In this document: one piece after another, positions 58,563 through 64,000 of the stretch
Layout: every line of letters starts with the position of its first letter
Numbering within the stretch: position 1 is the stretch's first letter
Assembly (NCBI GenBank): GCA_003001795.1
Contig: PVNI01000013.1
Span: forward strand, 1-64,000
Direction of reading: 5' to 3'
DNA: 64,000 bases
From: Actinomadura viridilutea
GTDB lineage: Bacteria > Actinomycetota > Actinomycetes > Streptosporangiales > Streptosporangiaceae
Notes under the pieces: generated by a model
The model's database searches: none
What the model was told of the DNA's origin: nothing
The model's input: only the letters and a program-made list of their open reading frames with translations
Program-made: the position numbers and the translations under genes

Positions 58563-58595
58563 ACGGCCCCCGGCGGAAGGTCCGCCGGGGGCCGT
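58563..58595 (-). terminator. Strong hairpin terminator after the subtilase gene
   Basis: ACGGCCCCCGGCGGA (58563-58577) pairs over 15 bp with TCCGCCGGGGGCCGT (58581-58595), loop AGG. It begins 20 nt after the subtilase stop on the minus strand. It also lies upstream of the phosphatase start and could insulate it. Confidence 0.8.
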
Positions 58596-58615
58596 GGGGC
58601 GTCAGAACGGACGCG

Positions 58616-60340
58616 TCAGCGCGAGACGGCCTTCTTGGCGTCGATGATGCCGGCGCCGTAGAAGCCGTTGCGGTTCTTGCCGCCCTCGCACGTGTGCGTC
58701 GCGACGACCTTCTGGTACGAGCCGTCGGCCTGCTTCACGTACCGGGTGTAGGTGTACGAGCCGCCCTTCGGGCAGGCCGTGGCGGAGGCGGTGCCCGTCA
58801 GGATGCGCGCCACGGCGTCCGGGTCCATGGTGAGCCCGCCGTGGACGCGGTCGCGCTTGCCGTACTTGCTGACGATCAGGGCCGCGACGCCGGCCGCGTG
58901 CGGCGAGGCCATCGAGGTGCCCTGGATCGACTGGTAGTAGGCGCAGGTGCCGCCCTTGCAGTCGCGGACCACGCGCGGGGTGTTCGGCGTGCCGTCGGCG
59001 TTCAGCTCGCCGCGCTCGCGGGCGATGGACTCGGGGTAGGCCGCCCAGATGCCGACCTTGTCGTCCAGCTTGCCGTCCGCCGTGTCGTACTTGTCACCGC
59101 CGGGCGCGGCCACCTGGATGTAGCCGTTGCCGTAGCTGGAGTAGTACGCCTTGCGCTTGCTGATGCCGGTCGAGGAGACGGGGATGACGTGGTCGCCCTC
59201 GCCGGGCAGCGACAGGCAGCTCGGCGGGATGGTCCGCTCGTGGGGCTGCTCGCCCGGCTCGGACGCGAAGTTCGGGCTGGAGTCGTCGGTGTTGGTCTTG
59301 GTGTAGTCGATCGCCTCGTTGCCCGCGGCCGCGACCAGCGTGACGCCGTGCCGGTGGGCGAAGTTCAGCGCCCGGTTGGCGGCCTCGATGACGGTGCGCT
59401 GCTCGGCCTGCTCCTCGGGCGAGTCGGCCGGGTTGTCGACGCAGTTGAACAGCCACGGGTCGATGTAGAAGCTCATGTTGACCACGTCGATGCCGTTCTT
59501 GGCCGCGTAGGTCAGCGCGTCGACCGTCGGCTTCAGGAAGAAGTAGCCCGAGTCCTGCCCGGCGCGCAGGTTGACCAGCTGCACGTTGGGCGCGACGCCG
59601 GCCATGCCCAGCCCGTTGCGCGGCGAGGCGATGGTGGACGCCACGTGCGTGCCGTGCTCGTTCTCGTCCACGTCGGCCGGGTCGTTGCAGGACTTGTCGG
59701 GCTCCGCCTCGCACGGCCCGTCGACCTCGTTGCCGTTGGCGTCGGTCGGGATGTCGACGGTGAAGTTCCGGCTCAGCGCGCGGTTGAAGTTGGGCTTGAT
59801 GTCGGGGTGGTTGCCGTCGATGCCGGTGTCGATGACGCCGACGAGCACGCGCTTGTCGCCCGGCTCGATCTTGTAGGAGCCGTCGGCCGTGGCGCGGATC
59901 TGCTTCATGTCCCACTGCAGGTCCGCGAGCGGCTCGCCCTTGGCGCCCTTCGTGAACTTCGCCGCGCCGGCGGTCTGGCCGCGCCCCTCCTTCTCCACGG
60001 CGAACGGCTTGGCGGCCTTCCCCGTCTTCGGCGCGTGGCCGATCACGCGGTTGGCCGCGGCGCCCTCCAGGGCGTCCTGCCGGGCCACCGCGGCGGTGAA
60101 GCCCGTCTTGGTGGTGCGGACGGTGGCCACGCCGACGTCGGTGTTCTCGCTGACGATGGTGCCTCCGGCCGCCTTCACGGCGGCGCGGGCCTTGCTGAGG
60201 GAGACCCCTTCCTTGTAGAGGACGACGTACTCCGACGCCTTCGCCTGGGACTCGGGTTGGGCCGGTACCGCCGATGCCGGCAGCGCGAGTGCCGCGGTGG
60301 CGACGGCGGCACTGGCGGCGGTGATCACAACACGCCGCAA
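58616..60340 (-). CDS. Secreted S8-family serine protease (subtilisin-like)
   Basis: 574 aa from a TTG at 60340 preceded by AGGAGGTCGCC; a TTG at 60397 has no ribosome site. A signal peptide (LRRVVITAASAAVATAALAL-PASA) is followed by an Inhibitor_I9 propeptide (SEYVVLYKEGVSLSKARAAV) and the S8 catalytic domain. The triad is D171 (GVIDTGIDGNHPD), H229 (ENEHGTHVASTIASP) and S476 (IQGTSMASPHAAGVAALIV), with oxyanion Asn341 (AAAGN). Several paired cysteines suggest disulfides. It is an extracellular protease of actinobacterial type. Confidence 0.95.
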   Translation of the reverse strand: MRRVVITAASAAVATAALALPASAVPAQPESQAKASEYVVLYKEGVSLSKARAAVKAAGGTIVSENTDVGVATVRTTKTGFTAAVARQDALEGAAANRVIGHAPKTGKAAKPFAVEKEGRGQTAGAAKFTKGAKGEPLADLQWDMKQIRATADGSYKIEPGDKRVLVGVIDTGIDGNHPDIKPNFNRALSRNFTVDIPTDANGNEVDGPCEAEPDKSCNDPADVDENEHGTHVASTIASPRNGLGMAGVAPNVQLVNLRAGQDSGYFFLKPTVDALTYAAKNGIDVVNMSFYIDPWLFNCVDNPADSPEEQAEQRTVIEAANRALNFAHRHGVTLVAAAGNEAIDYTKTNTDDSSPNFASEPGEQPHERTIPPSCLSLPGEGDHVIPVSSTGISKRKAYYSSYGNGYIQVAAPGGDKYDTADGKLDDKVGIWAAYPESIARERGELNADGTPNTPRVVRDCKGGTCAYYQSIQGTSMASPHAAGVAALIVSKYGKRDRVHGGLTMDPDAVARILTGTASATACPKGGSYTYTRYVKQADGSYQKVVATHTCEGGKNRNGFYGAGIIDAKKAVSR

Positions 60341-60510
60341 GGCGACCTCCTGGCCTGGGGGGGTTGATAGGGCCCCGATCGATGTTCGGTTGATCAAGGC
60401 ACGCTACGGCTGCGGCTGTTGAGACTCGTGTACGGATGAGTAACAAAACGGGCCAACTTGTGTTATCCGCCTGGTGTCCGACATGACGGCGATTTCCGTC
60501 GGATCGGCGG

Positions 60511-61677
60511 TCAGGCGGCCCCGTCCCGCAGCGCCAGGGTGAGCGCCTCCACGGCCAGCAGCGGGTTGACGTTGGCGTCCAGCCGCTCCCGGCACTCCAT
60601 GATCGCGTCCAGGCGGCGGATCGTGGTCTCGGGCGTGCCCGCCGCCGCGGCCGCGCGCAGCTCGTCCGCCCGGTCGGCGTTGACCAGCTCGCTACCCGCG
60701 CCGAGCTGCAGCACCAGGACGTCGCGGTAGTAGTACGCCAGGTCCAGCAGCGCCCGGTCGAGGGCGTCCCGCTTGACCCGGGTGGCGCGGGACTTCTGCC
60801 GGTCCTCCAGCTCCTTCAGCGCGCCGGCGGTGCCGCGCGGCATGCGGCCCTTCGCGCTCTCCCCCAGCGCCTGCCGCAGCGCCGCCGTCTCGCTCTCGTT
60901 CAGCTCCTCGGTGGTGGCCTTGGCCTCCTCCTCGGCGGCCTTCACCAGCGCCTCCGCCGCCGCCACCGCGGGCCCCACCGACGTGAGGCGGCGCGGCACG
61001 GCCAGCACCTCCTCGCGGCGGCGCCGCGCCTGCTCGTCGACGGCCAGCCGCCGGGCCCGCTCGATGTGCCCCTGCGCGGCCCGCGCCGCCGCCTCGGCCG
61101 TCGCCGGGTCGACGCCGTCCCGCCGCACCAGCACGTCGGCGACGGCGGCGACCGGCGGGATCCGCAGGGTGACCAGGCGGCACCGCGACCGGATCGTCAT
61201 CACCAGGTCCTCGGGGGACGGCGCGCACAGCAGCCACACCGTCCGCGGCGGCGGCTCCTCGATCGCCTTGAGCAGGGCGTTGGCGGCCGCCTCGGTCGCC
61301 CGGTCGGCGTCCTCGAACAGCACGATCTGCCAGCGTCCGCCGCTGGGCGACGACGACGCGCGCAGGACCAGCTCCCGCGTCTCGCGCACCCCGTACGACA
61401 GCCCGGACGGACGCACCACCTCCACGTCGGCGTGCGTCCCCTGCAACACCTGGTGGCAGGACGCGCAGTGCCCGCACCCGCGCGGCGTCTCCGAGCACTG
61501 CAGGGCCGCGGCGAACGCGCGGGCCGCGGCCGAACGCCCCGACCCCGGCGGCCCGGTGAACAGCCAGGCGTGCGCCATCTTCCCGCCCGCCGCCCCGCCG
61601 GCGTCGGCGGCCTCGGCGGCGGAGCGCAGCTGCTCGACGACCGGGTCCTGGCCGACCAGGTCACCCCACACGCTCAT
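60511..61677 (-). CDS. holB: DNA polymerase III delta-prime subunit
   Basis: 388 aa from the ATG at 61677. Clamp-loader AAA+ fold: DLVGQDPVVEQLRSAAEAAD, the P-loop GPPGSGRSAA, a zinc module with four Cys (CSETPRGCGHCASCHQ), IVLFEDADRATEAAANALLK and AIEEPPPRTVWLLCAPSPED. The P-loop has Arg instead of Lys (SGRS), as expected for delta-prime, which does not hydrolyse ATP. It is downstream of tmk on the same strand, the usual tmk-holB order. Confidence 0.94.
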   Translation of the reverse strand: MSVWGDLVGQDPVVEQLRSAAEAADAGGAAGGKMAHAWLFTGPPGSGRSAAARAFAAALQCSETPRGCGHCASCHQVLQGTHADVEVVRPSGLSYGVRETRELVLRASSSPSGGRWQIVLFEDADRATEAAANALLKAIEEPPPRTVWLLCAPSPEDLVMTIRSRCRLVTLRIPPVAAVADVLVRRDGVDPATAEAAARAAQGHIERARRLAVDEQARRRREEVLAVPRRLTSVGPAVAAAEALVKAAEEEAKATTEELNESETAALRQALGESAKGRMPRGTAGALKELEDRQKSRATRVKRDALDRALLDLAYYYRDVLVLQLGAGSELVNADRADELRAAAAAGTPETTIRRLDAIMECRERLDANVNPLLAVEALTLALRDGAA

Positions 61678-61848
61678 GACCCGCACCCCCGATCGCCTCC
61701 GGGCCCCTCATCAGGCGCCGCCTCCCCGTCCTCGGTCCTTCACCGCTCGGCGGCCCGGGCCGCGCCCCTCACCGCGGCCTCGCCCGCCGCGGGGGCGCCG
61801 CCGCGCCGCCCGGCTCGCTCGCCCCCAAGGCTACGGCCCGCCGCGGGC

Positions 61849-63876
61849 TCAGACGTCGGTGATCGCGGGGAAGGTGCTGGTGACGTCCTCGGTGCCCGCC
61901 GGAACGGGGTCGGGCAGGATCTCCCGGATGCGGTCCTGCACGATGCGGCTGATCTCCTGCTGCGGCAGGCTCGCGTCCACCACCAGGTAGCGGTCGGGGT
62001 CGGCGTCGGCCAGCTCGCGGAAGCCCTCCCGCACCCGCTCGTGGAAGTCGCGCGGCTCGGACTCCATGCGGTCGGCCGGGGACGCCAGCCGCCCGAGGCC
62101 CGTCTCCGCCGGCACCTCCAGCAGCACGGTCAGGTCCGGCACCAGCCCGCCGGTCGCCCACGCGTTGATCCGGGCGATCTCGTCGACCGGCTGGCCCCGC
62201 CCGTACCCCTGGTAGGCCAGGGAGGAGTCGACGTACCGGTCGCTGACCACGATGGCGCCGCGCTCCAGCGCGGGCCGGATCACATTCGCGACGTGGTCGG
62301 CGCGGTCCGCCGCGTACAGCAGGGTCTCCGCCCGCGCCGACAGCCCGGTGTTCTGCTTGTCCAGCAGCATCGCCCGCAGCCGCATGCCGATCTTGGTGGC
62401 GCCCGGCTCGTGCGTGGTGACCACGTCGTAGCCGTGGTCGCGCAGCCAGATCGCCGCCAGCCGCGCCTGGGTGGTCTTGCCCGCGCCCTCGCCGCCTTCG
62501 AAGGCGATGAACACGCCGCGGTTGCGCGGGGCCGCCTCCGCGGCGCCCTGCTCCGGCGGCGTGTAGACCTCGCCGCGCAGCGCCGCCCGCAGGTCCGGCA
62601 GCAGCGGAATGCCGCGCCGGTCGTCCAGCCTCCGGAACGCCACCAGCCCGGCCGCCAGCGCGAGCACCGCCACGATCAGCAGCACCGCGCCCGTCCCGGC
62701 CAGCTCGTACGCCGACCCGAGCTCGTGGTCGCCCAGCGCCCCGGCCGCCGGCGGGAGCGCCGCCACCGCCACCAGCCCGGTCACCAGCGCCACCGCCCGC
62801 AGCCGGGCCGACGCCGCGGCCGCCGCGTCCTGCGCCGCGTCCGCCGCCGCACCCGCCAGGCCCGCGGCGGTGGACCACGCCATCCCCGCCGCGACGCCGA
62901 CGAACGACGTCACGAACGCCGCGACCACCAGGTCCCGCGCCAGCGCGACCACGACCAGCAGCAGCGCGGCCGCCACCACCGCCAGCGCCAGCAGCCGGCG
63001 GCGGCTGAACGGGCCGAGCACCCGCGGCCCGAGGAAGATCCCGAACGCCAGCCCCACCGTCAGGCCGACGAGGATCGCCCCGAACCCGGCGTCGCCGCCT
63101 CCCATCTCGCGGGCGTGCCCCACGGCCACCGCCGCGATCGCGGCGCACGCCAGCACGGCCGCGGCGACCGCCGGGAACAGCCCGCCCGGCACGGGCGCGC
63201 CGCGGAACAGCAGCAGCGGCGGCCACTGCGCGGCCCGCGGCGCCGTCCCCGCCGGCAGCTCGCGCAGCAGGACGACGGACACCGCCGCGCCCAGGAACAC
63301 CGCGGCCGCCGCGAACAGCGGAAGATCGGCCAGGTCCGCCGTCCGCGCGATCACCGCCAGCACCGCGTACAGCACCGCCGCGACCGGCGCCGTCCCGTAG
63401 ACGGCGCGCAGCGCCGCGCGGCGCGCCCGCGGCAGGCGCTCCTCATCGACCAGCTCCGGGACGGCCGCGTCCGCCACCGCCGACCACGGCAGCGCCAGCA
63501 GCGCCACCAGGAACGCCGCCGCCAGCGTCCACGGCGTGAGATCCACCAGGGGCACCAGCAGCACCAGCGCGAACCGCAGCGCGTCGGCCGCCGTGAGCAG
63601 CAGCCGCCCGTCCAGCCGCGCCGCGGCCAGCCCCGCCAGCGGCGCGAGGAACACCGCGGGCAGCACCATCAGCACGAGGACCGCGCCGGCGAGCCGCACT
63701 CGGGCGGCCGGATCGTCACCGGCCCCGGCGGCCGCCGCGGCGAGCGCCGGAACGCTCAGCCAGTGGCCGAGCCCGGACAACGACAACGCAAGCCACAACC
63801 GGCGGAACGGATCGGTCGACCGCGCACCGGCGGACCCGGCGGCATGCGACGGCGGGAGGGCGCCCGTTCTGGTCAT
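61849..63876 (-). CDS. tmk: MFS transporter-like / dTMP kinase fusion
   Basis: 675 aa. Residues 1-425 form an MFS-like membrane domain with about twelve hydrophobic segments (RRLWLALSLSGLGHWLSVPA, LRFALVLLVPLVDLTPWTLA, GFGAILVGLTVGLAFGIFLG, VVAAFVTSFVGVAAGMAWST). Residues 451-675 are thymidylate kinase: P-loop FEGGEGAGKTTQ (about 460-471), DRADHVANVIRPALERGAIV, VSDRYVDSSLAYQGYGRG and DLTVLLEVPAETGL. dTMP kinase makes dTDP for DNA. The fusion recurs in streptomycetes as I recall; the transport domain's role is not known. It is on the minus strand upstream of holB. Confidence 0.93.
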   Translation of the reverse strand: MTRTGALPPSHAAGSAGARSTDPFRRLWLALSLSGLGHWLSVPALAAAAAGAGDDPAARVRLAGAVLVLMVLPAVFLAPLAGLAAARLDGRLLLTAADALRFALVLLVPLVDLTPWTLAAAFLVALLALPWSAVADAAVPELVDEERLPRARRAALRAVYGTAPVAAVLYAVLAVIARTADLADLPLFAAAAVFLGAAVSVVLLRELPAGTAPRAAQWPPLLLFRGAPVPGGLFPAVAAAVLACAAIAAVAVGHAREMGGGDAGFGAILVGLTVGLAFGIFLGPRVLGPFSRRRLLALAVVAAALLLVVVALARDLVVAAFVTSFVGVAAGMAWSTAAGLAGAAADAAQDAAAAASARLRAVALVTGLVAVAALPPAAGALGDHELGSAYELAGTGAVLLIVAVLALAAGLVAFRRLDDRRGIPLLPDLRAALRGEVYTPPEQGAAEAAPRNRGVFIAFEGGEGAGKTTQARLAAIWLRDHGYDVVTTHEPGATKIGMRLRAMLLDKQNTGLSARAETLLYAADRADHVANVIRPALERGAIVVSDRYVDSSLAYQGYGRGQPVDEIARINAWATGGLVPDLTVLLEVPAETGLGRLASPADRMESEPRDFHERVREGFRELADADPDRYLVVDASLPQQEISRIVQDRIREILPDPVPAGTEDVTSTFPAITDV

Positions 63877-64000
63877 GTTGGTCAGCGTATCGGCGCGGCC
63901 ATCACGTTGGGGGTACCTCTCGGCAGCGAATCGAAGACGCTTTCCCCGCGCTCGCCCGAACGCCGACGCCGATCACGGAGCGCTCCCGCCCCGCCACGCT
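63877..64000. other. tmk upstream region at the window edge
   Basis: 124 bp with no gene visible; the promoter of the tmk-holB pair should lie here. Confidence 0.4.

Noticed and set aside
60341..60397. Upstream TTG start for the subtilase
   Set aside because: No ribosome site lies before it, whereas AGGAGG lies at the proper distance from the TTG at 60340, which also gives a normal signal peptide.

Overview
The window is chromosomal DNA of a very GC-rich actinobacterium. Evidence is the codon bias, many GTG/TTG starts, chains of 4-nt start/stop overlaps, Lsr2 and ClpC, an actinobacterial NAGS-type ArgA, and an MFS-dTMP kinase fusion. From memory, the order clpC-lsr2 ... lysS-coaX-panD-panC-(DUF2520) ... 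folK-folB-folP-folE-ftsH-hpt-tilS-metalloprotease-dacB-ppa matches the M. tuberculosis clpC1-ppa region and the equivalent Streptomyces segment. A Thermomonosporaceae-like host (Actinomadura/Thermomonospora) would fit. That is an inference, not something read from a marker gene.

Region by region. (1) 1-82: 5' end of clpC on the minus strand. (2) 83-2401: no credible gene. Most of this stretch is a degenerate tandem array with a recurrent hairpin core, GGTGAG-N5/6-CTCACC. (3) 2402-2728: lsr2, followed by a 1.65-kb gene desert. (4) 4.4-10 kb: an argA-RDD-RDD operon, a NlpC/P60 hydrolase preceded by a c-di-AMP (ydaO/yuaA) riboswitch, a tiny LuxR-type regulator and an orphan LacI regulator. (5) 10-17.5 kb, minus strand: lysS, coaX, nadC, nadB, panD, panC and a DUF2520 dehydrogenase-like gene, which together form a CoA/NAD cofactor block. 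(6) 17.7-23.3 kb: a MacB/FtsX-type ABC exporter and a NarL-type two-component pair. (7) 23.5-29.4 kb: a MidA-type methyltransferase, a P450, a pair of bacterial PH-domain membrane proteins and an orphan nuoD paralogue. (8) 29.5-35 kb, minus strand: folE and then folP-NTF2-like-folB-folK-DUF3180, the latter joined by 4-nt overlaps, with ftsH upstream. (9) 35.4-40.6 kb: hpt, tilS, a zinc metalloprotease, dacB, and ppa on the plus strand. (10) 40.7-47.3 kb: a second NlpC/P60 protein, a sigma-factor/zinc-finger/TM/BACON-like fusion, and a MerR-like regulator coupled to a VIT-vWA protein behind a perfect palindrome. (11) 47.3-49.4 kb: a gene-poor pocket with a small DnaJ-type zinc-ribbon ORF, an apparently frameshifted ORF and tRNA-Thr(CGT). 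(12) 49.4-58.5 kb: a lipoprotein peptidase, a TetR/MFS divergon with three operators, a DUF427 protein, RicT(PSP1), two membrane proteins of unknown function, a fructosamine-kinase-like protein and a low-molecular-weight protein tyrosine phosphatase. (13) 58.6-63.9 kb: a secreted subtilase, holB and the MFS-tmk fusion.

How it fits together. Most genes are housekeeping: folate, pantothenate/CoA, NAD, proteostasis, tRNA modification and charging, cell-wall turnover and DNA replication. The accessory or unexplained parts are the hairpin array beside lsr2, the MerR-VIT/vWA pair, the sigma-BACON fusion, the MidA/nuoD pairing and the pocket beside tRNA-Thr. All gene identities come from reading translated sequence by eye; no database search was run.
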